Below, in pieces: positions 1 through 14,000 of a DNA stretch of 64,000 nucleotides. A program made the position numbers and the translations under genes. Location: assembly GCF_019649055.1 (NCBI RefSeq), contig NW_026570250.1:186001-250000 (forward strand), read 5' to 3'. Each line of letters begins with the position of its first letter. Positions within the stretch are counted from its first letter, which is position 1. The stretch comes from Paramacrobiotus metropolitanus. Taxonomy: Eukaryota; Tardigrada; Eutardigrada; Parachela; Macrobiotidae. The notes below the pieces were generated by a model. That model was not told the origin of the DNA. It saw only the letters and a program-made list of their open reading frames with translations, and made no database searches.

Positions 1-2546
1 TATTACCTAAATTCAAAAAGTGTATTTTTCCAGAAGCTATTACTTAGCTGCCCACAGTGCCCACAAATGAAGCAGCCCAAAAACATTTATGAACTATAAA
101 AGCAATACCACGATGTAAAGATACGCCATGGTATATCCTTTGCTCCGTGGCAATACCATAGAGAACAATTAAACTTCTCGTTATAGTACTCTATGGTAAT
201 GTTATACCATAGTGGAAATATATATCGACGTAAAACGTCCACCCCATCAAACAAAACTACTAGAAATGCTGGAAATCTAAAAAAAAACTTCCGAAAAAAC
301 TGCAAATTATTGCTCAGTCTTCGCCCACTACAACAGGTTACAATCCATCCGCTGCTTCATTTTTTTACATACGACTTACGAGTATCCATTCAGGACCAGT
401 ATAAACCAGTGGCGGATCTACGTATATAAGTTTAGTTTAGTTTTACAACATATAATAATAACGCGATGTTGTTTAAAGACGCTGCCATGGTATAAAATTT
501 GCGGACTAACGTTAACTGTTGCGCATTATTATTATAGCCAGAGGCTCAGAGCAAGTCCACCCTTTCCACCCTGGCCAGAGTTTCAGTTAGCCGATCCATA
601 TTCACGCCTCTAAAATAATACTATATGCAGTCAGTACCGCGATAACTACGATAAGCCGGCCACAAAGATTACAAAAAATGTAGCGAAATAATTTTAGCGC
701 TAGTATATTTGCACATTAAAATTTTATAACAATCACAATAATAACAAAGGCTGTTAAATAAGTTCCACCATAAAGAAAAGCATGTTTCTGCAGCGCTAAT
801 ACTTGCTATCGTAAAACTGGTTCTAAATCTAAAACAGGCTTTTTTGTTTCCTTCTAATAAGACCATTTTTCCATCGGGAAACAGCTTCGTGACTCAAAAA
901 TTAGTTGATCAAAATGCGCAATACCAGTACATAAATTCAGGCGACAAATTGAAGTTGAGTTTTACTTATCTAATTCCGCACTGGAGAGCCATGCGCTTTT
1001 GCAACACTCAATTAAAAATATGATGTGACCAAGAGGGACAGGACAGCACTAGCAGTGGCTCCGGTTCTATGATAAATAAATACCCAAAATCAACCACTAC
1101 ATAATACGTAACTTCTCGCGAAAGATTCACGCCACATCTAAAAGCAATTTACTTTGCATAATCTTGCACTTGCTATTTGAAAGCACCACTAGAAAATCAC
1201 TCTCTTTAAAAAACGATACCATTAACAATTTTTGTGACAGTAGTTCCTGTTAAGTATCAGGCGGATTCTGGGTGTGGCCCACATACCGGCACCGTTTGTG
1301 GTCGCCTCTGCCAACTTAGAGCTTACGCTTTTTTAATTTTCTGTAGCTGTTTAGCGCTTTCAATCTGGAACAGTATGTACAATACAAACAAATTCCCAAA
1401 TAGAATCGAACATCCAAGCATACGCTGAATGCAAATACTGACCGCCAAGATTTGGACGTTTTATTGCTTACGCTTTAATACACCAGTCTTGCAGCTTGTG
1501 CAACGCTATAAACTTTATACGAGTCTTTTATTTTCCCTATACAAACAAGTGACAAAAATACCTTTGTTCAACCAGATAAATTATCTTGCACCTTTCTGTT
1601 CGCGCAGCTGGTCAAGTGATGTAAACCAGCGCGTGGAATTCACGCAGTGGTCATTTTTCCCATGTACATGTACCGCGCATAGACAAGCGTATACGCTAAG
1701 CGGCAAGAATTGTGGCCTGTCTGCCAAAATTTTGAGGAGTTGGTTACTGCGCCAACTACAACTGGAAGGGGCCAGTCGGCAACTGCACTGCACTACACCA
1801 CACTGACCAAATCCAAATCGGCGCCTACAGGCATCTCTTAGGAAAATCTATTCCAGTCTCATATTTCTCATGACAAGACAAAGATATGGATGCAGCCATC
1901 CTTGTATGCCGAGCAGCAAATAACAGATTACAGTCAAGATTGAATTCCACCAGATTAAACGGCTAATTTGTAGACATACTAATTAGGCACCTTGCTGACC
2001 GCAATATTCGTCAACCAAAACAAAAATTTTCAGAACACTTCTGCGCATCAGAATCGATACCACTGTTTTTTACCTTTTGATACGAAATCGACAAAACTAT
2101 CGTTATATCGCATTTTCATTTAACACGAAAATTTCGCCTGCGATTCAATTACGAACAATCTCACAAATAAAAATCCAGATTTGAAAACAAAAAGAAATCT
2201 AACCGATTCGCAATTAAAACCTACGAATCTATACAAATATAGGTCAGCGCATCACCATTTCTGATCACTGTGTAAAGTGAAAATTCAGAATATATTATTC
2301 ACTCTAAATGCCATAACCAGAATACTTTTGATGTAAAAGCAGCTGGATGGTTTTTGATGGCAACGATAAACGACAAGGTTTGTGTGGTATAAAGATCCAT
2401 CTGACACCACACAAACCGACCGTAACAAAGTCAACAACGCTCAGATCAAAGTACAAACAGCTAAGCGAAACCTAAACGATAATAACGTACCGGATCCTCA
2501 GTTTTTACCGAGTTGTAATACACACAGTACATACTCGGATCAGTTA
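1..2546. other. AT-rich stretch without a supported gene
   Basis: I find no exon with family resemblance here. Open frames are short and lack paired splice signals. If the minus-strand signal-peptide exon at about 2,640-2,753 is real, its downstream exons should lie in this stretch or beyond the window start, but I could not place them. One clean inverted repeat is listed separately. Confidence 0.5.
2377..2417. repeat. Short perfect inverted repeat (12-bp arms)
   Basis: GGTTTGTGTGGT at 2377-2388 is exactly complementary to ACCACACAAACC at 2406-2417, with a 17-base loop that contains GATCCATCTG. It could form a cruciform or RNA hairpin, or be a footprint of an excised element. Confidence 0.6.
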
Positions 2547-2639
2547 TCAAGAGAACAGTGAAATACACCACTTGATCAACGATAAAATTGATGTCTTTCT
2601 TTTAAATAAAAGTTCACAGGTGTTACAATCTGCAATACC

Positions 2640-2753
2640 TTTTTCGGGAACAGGCTGCAGTGGCCGTCCTAGAGATTCGCTTCCTTGAACCAACGCCAAG
2701 ACGAACAATGTCTGGAGCGCCATCGTCAATAAGAACGGATAATGCCAATCCAT
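2640..2753 (-). CDS. First coding exon of an unidentified secreted or membrane protein
   Basis: The minus-strand exon starts at the ATG at 2753 and encodes a short N-terminus, then a strongly hydrophobic stretch (about residues 7-22, ending ALVQGSES), as in a signal peptide. A GT follows the codons for PVPEK near 2,639, so the exon probably splices there. A weak TATA-like GATAAAATA lies about 40 bases upstream. Downstream exons were not found and the product is unknown. It could also be a fortuitous open frame, because only one exon supports it. Confidence 0.35.
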
Positions 2754-5399
2754 ATCACGTTTAGCGTAATCTGCTGATCATCAGCTGGCTTATTTTATCC
2801 TTTGATCAGATTGCGTAACGTTATCCAATTTGAAGTGGTCTGTGGACATCGTCCGTTTCGAACGCGCTGGTCTCGCTTTCGCAGTGATATCGATCCGTAC
2901 AGGACGTCCGCAATTCTTCCGTGAGTTCACTCAATTCTTCGCCAAAACGATACTTTTTCCGGACCCTAAAACGATCTAAAATTGCGTAAGGAAATCTAAT
3001 GCATTACTACGCTTTACGAACATCCGCCAGAAGTACAGAATCTTGTCATAATTCATAGGAAATCAACTTTTGCTAAGATGGTATACTGTATTTCCATGAC
3101 AGTTACTGTAAATCAGGCTTACTACGGCGAAGTTGGACTTTAACTACGGCGGTAAACTACGTACTGGGAATAATGCAACAGCAGCAAGCTGGGTAGTACT
3201 TAGGCCTCGTCTCGAATTCAAGGCGAATCTAGATTTGGTATGGTTGCTCAACCGCACGAGGTGGCTGTACGCAGTGGCCACGCCTACAGATACGGTACGC
3301 GAAGCCACCTCGCGAGGTGGAGTTGCTGTATCGCAACAAGATTCGCTTTGAATTCGGGACAAGGCCTTACTTACTAGTAATCTACGTTGGGTGAAAGCAA
3401 TGATTGGACATTTTCTTTGGTCCCGCCCGAAGGCGAGACCACAAGAAGAGTACACCGCACGGCGCACACTGCAGTGACTGCATAGACTCCATAGAGCCTT
3501 TGCTTCGGTTCGCTTTGTTTAGTTTGATATGACTATGGTGAGCGGCTGAACGATGAGATCACAACAGTACGTAACTGACTTACAAGTTGAGTACCGACGT
3601 GTGGTTGAATCTGCTGTCTGCGGAAGTGTTTTTGAAACTTTTTTTCCGCATCTTGGCCTCAAACGATCTGATTTAAAAACTAGTGGTGGTTGTTAACCAC
3701 ATCATGGCACCGAGCGCGAGTGCCGGTCCGCTGGGAATGTTAAACTATGAATCGACATGGCGCACCGCGAACCAGTTCTGATGGCGCTTTTCGGGGATGG
3801 TGTAGCCAGCGTACATGTAATATAAGCTCGCTGGTGCAAGTTTTGCGCTGGCGTGTTCCAGTCTATTGTTACGATCCCGTGATCTACTGTCAATCTGGGA
3901 AACTACATTCAGTAAAACACTACAGAACACTACATTAGGAAAACATTCAAAAAAGATTTCGCTGTAGATAAAAACAAATGGTTTTCATCGAAATTCTGAC
4001 CAGAAAATTTCGTGCTAAAGTATTAACGACACCAAGTATTATTGCGCGCTTCCAGTACCATTAGAAAACGATGTTAATGACATCCTTGAAACAGCGCGTA
4101 CGCTATGAAATACCACTGCCAATGGAAATAAAATTTGTGGAATTGGAAAAGCGTGACTGACACTTTTCGTGGGAGACAGACAAACTCTGCTACGGGAAGC
4201 GCATACTCTGCTATGGAATGCTATGAATGCGTTTATCGCTTGACGAAGGCATAGAGTAGCACCTCGCGCTTCGCGCTCGGTGCAGATTAGCGACGCTTTA
4301 CGAGTTAACTTTATATGCACTGAGAGCATCCAATTTGTGGGTTTTATTAGAACTGACTTGCGATAGAGATCCTTTGGGTGGCCGGGTTGGTAATAACCCC
4401 TTGACCGTTACATTCAGGAACTAGGGCATTTAATTGGGGAGGTGCTTCTACCGGTTTTCTCAAAAAGCGTCTCAGTACGGAAAGGTCTGAGAGGTCACAG
4501 CTCTCGTGATAACTATCATGTCAAATTTAAATTTCCATAGCACGATCACTTGCGGCGCATTTTGCTCGGGAGCAAATCGCACTAGGTACATTTGTTTTTG
4601 TTCGGTACTGATGCACTCACTTTTTATGTACTTATTATGTACAGGTCGGCTTGCCCTTTTTTGCGGCGCCAAAAAGTTGCCTTGTTGTCAATTACGTGAC
4701 ACTTTGATTGTTTTCGTGAAATTTTGAACTGCATGTACCGACGATCTTGAATTGTACCAACCACAGGACAATAAAGGCTGATACACATTTAGCGGGTGCA
4801 GTACTGTACAGTGACACCAGTGCCGCTCTACAACAGTGCAGACTGCAGACTACTGCGCTATAGTAGAGCAGTTATTAATGTAGTGCTTGCTGTATTATTC
4901 CAGATAGTTAACAAACTTATTCAATATTCTACAGAAACGAAAAGATGGTTAATTGTAAAAATCCAAAATCAATGGACTAAAATACCTTACCGAGCATGAT
5001 GACGAAAAATGAACTTCTTGTGCATGACTATCAATTTGAAACTTACCGCGCTCGACAATTTTTACACATCGCATTCGCCGAACATAACTCGTATTATAGA
5101 TTTGCCAGTCGATCAAGATGAGAATTTCTATTTTTGCAAACTTCTCCAAAGGCTACCCAAGACTCTGTGGCGTTTTTCAGTTCAACGCATTTACTCGTTT
5201 CAAAAACAAATCTCGGCAACAAGAATTTCTACCGCATCAACTAATGACTTCTCAAAGCAGTGCGATAAACGCCAGGAATAAAACAAACGGGAATTCAAAG
5301 GGAACAAAACTACAATCCGAAAACATACAGTGGTAAAAATTAACATCAATTCTATCTTTCATAATCTATCACCCAGAAGAAATGCAACGACAATGCCCG
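2754..5399. other. Intergenic region, no supported gene
   Basis: Only short open frames on both strands, with no recognisable domain. It contains the foldback repeat at about 3,199-3,370 and otherwise nothing I can name. Confidence 0.5.
3199..3370. repeat. Foldback (MITE-like) inverted repeat
   Basis: The left arm beginning TAGGCCTCGTCTCGAATTC (from 3199) matches the reverse complement of the right arm ending GAATTCGGGACAAGGCC (to about 3367). Similarity continues inward through a shared CGAGGTGGCT block, so almost the whole segment folds on itself with mismatches. There is no coding content. This is typical of a small non-autonomous foldback element. I cannot define its target duplication with confidence. 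Confidence 0.5.
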
Positions 5400-7909
5400 T
5401 CAAGGCCTAGTGCGCGGCGATCCCGGCTGTCTCAGAGCCCCGTCCCGTGTAATGTTTATGCGAGATGGAGCGCTTCGCTTCTGCAACGAGGCAGAAGTTT
5501 TCAGGTAGCCGGGCGTCGGAAGAGGTTCCATCGAAAACACTCTGATTCCCAGGTAATCTCGGATTTCCAAACAAGTTCTAACAGAGTACACACAAAGATC
5601 CAACGTAGCATGAATCTGTGAAGAAGAAATACTGAATCATAATGAGCAAGTGATCCTGGCATCCTGCTCAATCATCGGTGCACTCACAACACATGCCCAC
5701 AGCAACCAATATTCCGGAATGAACTTCAAAATATTCCAGTAATCGCGAGCAATCATAAGTAATGGAACAGCGTAAACTGTATCGAATAGTCGCATCTCGC
5801 TCTGTGTCATGTGGGCTATCTACAACATCCGAACAATCCGATATCAATAAAACTGCTAAACAAATAATATATTTACTCACAAAACATCTGCGAAAAAGGG
5901 GATTCGAGTTAAAATTACTGCTGCAACTTCCGCCTTCCCCGAAGCAAATACACTAACAAAGCGTTTAATCACCACTGACCGACTGTGTCTGATTTAACAA
6001 ATGCCTACCTGCTTAAACAACCTAGATCATCTATTTATTAAACGCTCAAAAATTATCGCGAAGCTTCAGTACTTCGTACTCATAATGAAAGGAACTCACA
6101 TATCACCGTGTTCTTTGAATTTTACATATTTTCACAACGAGTGCAACAGGAAAACAATCACGGGCTAGCATTTCGGAGTAGCAACACGATTACGAAGCGG
6201 AAATTCTCCCGAGCACACCCAAACTTCCCAGAAAGGGCTTTACCAAACTTAGAATGTCAAACTTACCACTAATCGACATGTCACTTTAGCCAACACCATT
6301 CCAAACGCAAAAATATACACCAACAAATTCTGTTCCACTTCCTCGGAATGGTTAAACAAATAGTACGCTTGCCACAGCACCAAAACCAATGGGAAGAACG
6401 GAGCAATTATACTCATATTCTGTGATAAGAAGAAGTATGATAAGAAACTTCGCATGATATAAAAGGAATCACTCAAGTATCCCACAATTCAACCTACACC
6501 AACCGCCGAGCCATTCCGTCCAGGTCCACCGGCAAGAATAATGCACGCTTTATTCCAGCAGTTTAGCACAACACCAATGGCAAATATCCAATGCGTTATA
6601 TCGCCAAGTACTATTCCTGTGCTGAATATCTGCAAAATAAAAGAAATAAAAAAGGAACTTGTTTCAAAATCACGCCGTCAAGTTAAGTTCATACCTCAGT
6701 TTTCCAGATAGATGTTCCGCCAAAAAAAGTCACAATGTGGAGCATCATACAAACATACTGTATTTCTGTCACATCGAACCTAACAATAAGAAATAATTAT
6801 AACATAATTTACACTGACTGCGACAGCCACCAGAAAAAAATGTGGGTTGAAGATTTTTTTTAATCACTGATCATCTGCTCTTCACAGACCGATAACAGTA
6901 GCAAGCTCAAAATGTCAGCATTGAGATGCTTTCAAAATACTTCTTTCAAAATGTTTTCATGGTATACTTCAAAATAATGAAGTTCAAAATGTTATACATC
7001 ACCGGATAAAAATCGATGAAAACGCAGACTGGGATTAATTTCATAATATTACATAGCCAAAATGGTCTGCGAAGATAAGTTAGAGCGCCGGGAATCGAGA
7101 GTGAGGATTTAGTAAACCAGTTGAAAAGCACTGCGGCTACTTAGTACTCACACTCCAAACTGCAGGCTTCCGGTTACGTAAGTCTGCCAGTGTGCAACGT
7201 AAAAAATGGCAATAGCGGAGAAGACGAAAAAGATGGTCCATAGGGGTTCTTCCCCCAACTTCAGTGTGATGCAAATGCCCACAACCACAAAAACTACCCA
7301 AACATTACAAAGACAAATGAACTACCATGCGCATCAATCTTCCGGAATGTGAGCTGGGCTTACGAGTGGATAATGCGTCACATCCATGATCGAATAATTC
7401 GCCAAGCGGCGAGCTGGTATTTGTTCGTCTTGCATGCTTCCCATCTATCGCATCCAGCGTTTGATAAATAAAAATCCCCGTACAACATAACATATAAGTC
7501 CATGCAGGCGCCTGTAATGCAAAACTTCGTCAGATGTGCTCCACGTTTTTAAAAGACAAAAACAGCTGATAAAATTCTCGTTCATTACTGCTGTGGAGGT
7601 ACACTCCCCGTAATATGGTGAAAACAGTCCGCTGACACTACAGCAAAATGCACGACTACACTGGATGTTTCTTACCGAGATCTTGGCATCCGGACTGTAA
7701 TACACCAGTACGAGTGTGGTAATAAGGTTTACAGCAAGTCCCACCAGCGTTAGCGCGTTCGCATGGATATACACCGGGACTTTCAATTCCACCCATATCC
7801 ACCATGGGTTCAGATATTTGTCCAAAAACGAATTGTTTACACACGAATATTTATGCTCTTTCAACTTAAGCAGCTGCTGGCTGTTCAATACTGGCTGCAA
7901 ACCAGCCAT
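5400..7909 (-). CDS. CEPT1: Choline/ethanolamine phosphotransferase (CDP-alcohol phosphotransferase family)
   Basis: Catalyses the last Kennedy-pathway step, transfer of phosphocholine or phosphoethanolamine from a CDP-alcohol to diacylglycerol, in ER/Golgi membranes. Eight exons join in phase: 7676-7909, 7364-7511, 7152-7293, 6695-6779, 6498-6629, 6267-6419, 5688-5819, 5400-5615. The sum is 1,242 bases, giving 413 residues, close to human CEPT1 (about 416). Exon 2 carries the full catalytic signature DGx2ARx8Gx3Dx3D, with D101, G102, A105, R106, G115, D119 and D123 all present. Several hydrophobic segments follow, as expected for a multipass enzyme. The context [17 protein letters not shown] is of the CEPT1/CHPT1 type rather than the EPT1/selenoprotein I type. 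I used the ATG at 7909 (MAGLQPV); the frame stays open a little further upstream. Head-group preference cannot be read from the sequence. Confidence 0.93.
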
Positions 7910-8587
7910 TCTCAATTAAACCGCATGAATAACTAACAAATCTGAGGGTCCCCAACAAAATACTGCTCCAAACAAAATAATCCAAAAAACATAAGCAGGA
8001 ACATCTAAAAAACTACAATATGGTTATTATTTTGGTTGTGAAATAAAAACAGGTGAGTAACATGATACGGTGAACCTAGGCCATCTTCTCGCCTCAAGTT
8101 GTGTTCACAACTTCGTACCGTGATTCACTGCTTTCACTCTATGGCACACGTACTGTATAAGGATTGTACGATAGTGCGGCCGTACAAGACAAATGCGACC
8201 TTCTGAATGTATGACTCATTCCGCGTAAAGCTGGCAATAATGAGGCCGATTTTATGAATGGGATTCTGTGATCAATCCACTGCAAAAAGCAACCTCCTTA
8301 CTTTTTTGGTCACTTTTTGAGATGTCGCTAAAAATCACAAAATCATAGTAAACCAATGCAAGGCTCTATTAATGCAATATTTAACACTGTATGTAGGCAT
8401 AGCTTGTGCCGCAGATTGCAAAGGTAACAAAGCTTGCGCCTACTATCCTATACGAATCACCGATTGACCATTATACCTACTTCTATAAGTATGTACTTAA
8501 CATGCGTTAATTGTACATGTAACTTAATCGACCGGAGCGTAGCGAAGGTCCTCTATATTCAAAACTAATGCATTAATTGATTTCTGT

Positions 8588-8665
8588 CCGTTACGCAAAC
8601 CCGTTACGGAAGTTCGTTACGGAAGTTCCTTACGAAAGTCTGTTACGGAAGTGCGTTACGGAATT
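8588..8665. repeat. Short tandem repeat, unit about 14 bp
   Basis: About six imperfect copies of CGTTACGGAAGTTC run head to tail, with single-base changes between copies. The CG-containing unit stands out from the AT-rich surroundings. Confidence 0.7.
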
Positions 8666-8983
8666 TGTTTAACGAAGTAACCCTATGAGGTCACGCTGCA
8701 GACCGTTACGACGTCACTTCCGCCAGTGCCTGTAACGTCACTGCTGGCTTTATACAGCGGGCCTGTATTGCTGGATTTATGCCCGTTACGCTGGCAACAC
8801 TCGATGCACAAATAAATCCCATGCTACTGCGTAAATGTACACGAGTGAAAGGCAATAATGGCCTCCGGCAAACGTATCCTCTTGGAATATTTTTCTGCAT
8901 CCCCTCCACCGCCATCGGCAGGATAGTAATGTATTTCTGCAAAAATTAGCCAACGGTTGCGTAGCCCGATGGTACGTATCCAC

Positions 8984-9213
8984 TGATGATTATATTTCAG
9001 CAAAATCAAAGAACCGGTTTTGGAGCCCGCACTTTTGGTTCGGCGATTGCGTCCAACACGGTTCAGTCAACTAAAAGCTCGAAATTTAAATTTTTAGGAG
9101 TACACCAGCTCTTCGACATCTGAACCGTACTCAACGTAACTGCCGACCCGCAGTCAACCGTTACCACTGGTCTCCAAAACCGGTTCTCTAATTCTGCTGA
9201 AATTTGATTATCA
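8984..9213. repeat. MITE-like element with about 42-bp inverted repeats
   Basis: The left arm 8984-9025 and the reverse complement of the right arm 9172-9213 share ATTTCAGCA and GAACCGGTTTTGGAG in the same order. Roughly 35 of 42 positions agree by hand alignment. The 146-base centre has no open frame of note. Family unknown. Confidence 0.5.
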
Positions 9214-11052
9214 ACGGCTACATAACAACTGCTCCATTAGTCACCCTTCATAAGCCCCACCAGCGTTAATCAAAAGCGTTACCAAGATAAAAAGCCAAAC
9301 AGTCACAGTTTCGGCAAACGGTAACCGTGTACAGAAACAATACGAAACTACTACCATCGGAGGTAGTAGATGGCTTTGGTGATTTTTGCCGGTCATGCAC
9401 GCCAAAACACCTGTTTTCTTTTGCATTCTGTCAACCCCGGTCTACGATAAAACATTTCACCTTTAGCGACGCCTTATATACGTTATCTTCGCAAAATTGA
9501 TCCCAGTATAAGACTCGTAGCTTTTTCTGTGAATTCGGAGGTGAAATATGTACAAGTAACTTGGTCTGGTGAGTGTGAAAACTTTATTTTCATCAAAATT
9601 ATTATTAAAAAAGCGCTTCCATAACTACCTCACTTTTTCTCATATTCCGGAAATAAGTGAGAGATTGCTGAATAAGATAGCCACTCACTTACTGCGCATG
9701 CGTACAACTGAGTGACCGGAAGATGAAACCATACATTCAAAGTGACCGGAATACCTATGAGAAATAACGAAGTATAAAAGTCGCTGATCGTTTTTGAACA
9801 ATTCGAACACTAGCTTTTCCGCTCCTCCATCTTCGCAGTTCCCCGTATGCAAATAAAGTATCCCTACCACTACCAGTAGGGTTTAATATTTTACGGTACG
9901 TAGCGTACACGTAAATTATGTCTTAACGCGGAATTGATTTCTCTCCCTTTTTGCCCATATCTTTCAGAACGATACTTTTGAGTGAAATGTAATTTGCAAC
10001 AAATTTTAAAGATAACATTGCAAGAAAATAAACTACTTGTAAGTTGTAGTACACTGTACAGTAACTTTGAAGCATGTATTTATCAGATGTGCTTTTTCCG
10101 TCAGCACATTGTGTGGTACATCTTGTGCAAGGGGGGCTATATAGCCACCGCAGCGGGAATTTCGTTCAAGCTTCGCTCCGGTCTGCCAATGCACGCCAAT
10201 GTGCATTTTTCTAGTTTAAACTTTTTTATTTAAGAGTTCCTACGAGTAGGTTTAATTTATTGCAGTTGAATTACAAATAGTGCGGTAGTATCAAGATAAA
10301 TAAGAACACTGGGAACAAGGTACACTAAGAATTAATCACTCATTTACGTAAGTACAATTATTTTCGTGCTGTGCCTGTATGTGTGCATATTTTTTATCAC
10401 TTCGCCGCGGAAGGAATGAAATTATAAAGCAAGGTTGCAAAACAAATGTAATAAGGTCTCGTTTTTTAGCGACACACCTAACTGAAAGATGGCGTAAATT
10501 TTGATGTCATTTTTTACCTCGCCGAGAAGAGTAAATTACTCGTACAATAGCAGAGAAAATAAAAGTTAAGTTTCGCATCGGAAAAAGATTCCAGGCCTAA
10601 CTGGTAAGTCGCAACGCAAGTGTGGTCTAAAAATTATGCGTCTTTAAGCTTGGAAATTTAACAGGACATAACACGATGAATTCCTTTCGAAATCTTCATT
10701 TTGCATTAATGTGAAACCGGTTTTTCAATGGAATATTTCCAACAGAAGTGAACTTTCAAACAACAAGGCGTGAATAACAACAAACGTGCAAGATAAAAAC
10801 ATTTACAGTTCTATAAAAGGCGCTAAAAACACACAGAAAATTTCAGGCAAAAATGCAATTTGGTATCGGGAAGGAGCTGCTAAAAGTTGTCGTCCACATC
10901 TGGTTTTCGACAACGTGCCAACGAAAAACCCATCAAAAACTTGAAACAGACAAATTCAATATCAAAATCGCTTTCTTAGTTCAAAAAGTAGGAAGACAAA
11001 TTGAGCATGCTCGTGCAGTCATGCTGCAAAACATTTTTTAACAAAAAACTGA

Positions 11053-14000
11053 TCACTTGTCACTTTGCGGGCTCATCCTTTCCGTTTCATACGGATCTGC
11101 ATGCATATCACTGGGTGTCTGGCGTTTGGATAGATCCTCAGGTGTTTTCCTTTTGAAGAAGCCACATTTGTATAGTATGCAGATTAATAGTAGAAGCAAT
11201 AAAATGCCGCCCAGAACAGCTAGCAAAATTATCCACCAAGCCACCATGCTGCTCTCGGAAATGACACTGACGTCCGGTTTGGCATTGGTCTGGATGGTCC
11301 ATTTGTTATTATGCAGAGGATCCTCCACAAAGTAGCCGGTGTCCACTTCAACAACTCCGAACGACTGAATTTCTACCGTATCAATATCACGGTAATCCTA
11401 AAATAAAAACAGTTCTGTCACCACCAGGCCGGCAAAATTCGTATCCCTTTACAAATCCCGCATCATATAAAACTTCAGTAACTTCGCTGTTATATTTCGC
11501 GCATTGCTGTAATAGTTGAATAACGGAGACTGTCGCACACTACACTTAAAGCAACAGTGTTTTCGTGTTTAGTGTGTTGTCTAAAATTAAGCAAGTCTAA
11601 ATATCGTAGTTTTTCAGGTGTACCTCCAAGAACGTGCTATTCCATAGTCGAGCTCGAAGCCGTATCACAACGGGCTGATCTTTGCTGAGCTCTCGTATTT
11701 GGCAAGATATCTTGATACACTTGGCTGTTTCTCTCTCACAACCCTAAAATTGTACCCGCAAGATGTCACATAAACACAGAATAGAAATCTTCCAAGCAGT
11801 CAACAGTTGCATACCATGCGGACAACTTTGATTTTCTTGTTGTCCACTCGACGCTCTTCCGCTTGTACGATCTTTTCACGCTTTTGGCGCATACGAGGTG
11901 CATCCGGTGATGGTGTCCGCGAGAGAACTTCACTAGAACTGACAGCGGAACCGGAAGGTTTCGCGCTACGTAATGCATGGGCGGAAACCGCATTCACGGT
12001 CGCTGTGGTCTGTTAATAAAAGGCGTGTATTAATCTCCAGAACATACAAAGTTTATTTTAGCAGGCACCTGTTCTTACCAATAACGAGATATTTGCCGGG
12101 TTGATATACTTATCATCCATATTACACTCCACAGGACCATCTGTCTATAAATTAAAAAACATGAGCAAATTCAGCGCCGGGAATTGCCAACAAAAACCGA
12201 ATGGTGGTCGGCGGTCGAAATGCACAAGCGCTAGCAGAGCAGCTGTGCAGTAGATCCTAAACCCGCTCAGACACCAGCTAATAAGCATATCGAATTGATA
12301 ACCACTTACAATCGGTTTGTGAAGCAGATACAACAGATATTTTCCATGAGGATACTGCCGGTTTTCCACTTCCAGTGGCCAGTAGATTGTCACTTTGGAT
12401 TGTGATAGTTTGGCCGGTCCACTATTTCGCACCTGTAAAGATTTCAAAATTTGTTCAAAAATTTTGGACTTAAATCATAGTTCAACTCAGTCGTCAAAAC
12501 CATAAGATGGCGACCGGCAAGCATCGATCAAGAAAACACTAAAAAAAACATGAAATCATACGAACATTTACGCACGGCACACAATCCACGCACACAGTTC
12601 GTACAAGTGCAATACATTACTGTGATAGTACTCATTATTATACGATATTATACGTAATACATAATTATTATTAATTTTTGACATTGTGTAAATTTAATCG
12701 CAAGGCAAAAACAACCATTGTCAGGGGTGAAGTACAGTACAAGTATTGCACCTGGTAAGTGTGGTTAACCGTCAATCCAATTTGATCCTCTCTCGTCATA
12801 GCACTGGCCCCAGTGACCACACCACTATAGAAGAGCTCTGATGGATCGGAAGTGCCAATTATCTGAATATCCGCTCTGATGACCACGTTGGCAGTTATAA
12901 CTAGCGGATCGCGCTGGGTGTTGTTGCTGGTTGTATTGGCATACAAAGTAAGGCTCACTTGACGATCTTGTGGTTGCAGATTGGTCGTATTAAAGCGCAT
13001 GCTAATATTCACTTCACCCAACCTGGGAAACGGATTACCAATGTCGCAACGGACATGCAGAGGAAGATCGGTGTCCTTGTCTTTAATCACGACACACGAG
13101 TACGGTTTACTGTCAGCCTGCCGATCCGTGCCAATGTACTCCAACTCCTTGGGGTGCTCAATATACAAAAAGGTCTCGTAGGCCGCTTCGTTCTCGTTGC
13201 GTAAAGTGAAATTCAATACAATCTGGTTGTTCTCGCCTAGCACGAGGCTGTACATATCCTTAGCATCCTTGGGCAAATTTAGTGAACCGGTGATGCGCAA
13301 ATCGCTCTCACACACATCATTGGTGCCACAGTCCTTATAGAACTTGACCTGAAATATTTTTGATGCATTGGTCTGATCGAGAATCGGATAATTGTTAACG
13401 GCAGGCACTGGTTGCCCCTCAGCCGGGAACGTCGGTGGATCTTGAACTAAAGTATACGTCAACTTAAACCACACAGGATTCAGCACATCTCGGGCTCCTT
13501 CTTGTAACAAAACGGTTTCCCGCTCGCACTGTTCTCTAGCCCAGTTATTCCATGTCACGATAACCGTTCGCTTAACCACGTTGGGAGTCTCTTGAAGTCC
13601 GGCCAGAAATTTTACACGGCTGTACTGCGCTTTATTTCCCCGCTGGAATGTTTCCGCCTCTATGCGATATTCAATATGCATAACCCCGGTGAAGCTGTTC
13701 AACGACTGGCTGGACACGGTGAAACATGGACGAAATGTAAAGCATGTTAAATTTTTCCCAGCACTATCGAGACAATACTGTGGCGCTGTAAAAGGATCTG
13801 TCACATATTTGGGCAAATTCTTAACATCTGTTCCAACTTTGATAACAGGCCGTGCACGCAATAATACCGCCGCATCGGACGAATAAGCTCCACTGAGCAC
13901 ATCCGGATAGCCGTTGTCGTCGAGATCCAAGCCGCCAAAAAGGGAATATCCGAATGTGGACAAACTAATGGGGAGATCCCTAGCTCGTATTATCTGTGAC

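Larger units (their letters stand above)
7910..11052. other. Intergenic region between CEPT1 and the integrin gene
   Basis: No exon with supporting splice phase or homology was found. It holds a short tandem repeat (8,588-8,665) and a foldback element (8,984-9,213). The remainder is AT-rich sequence with scattered short open frames. Confidence 0.5.
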
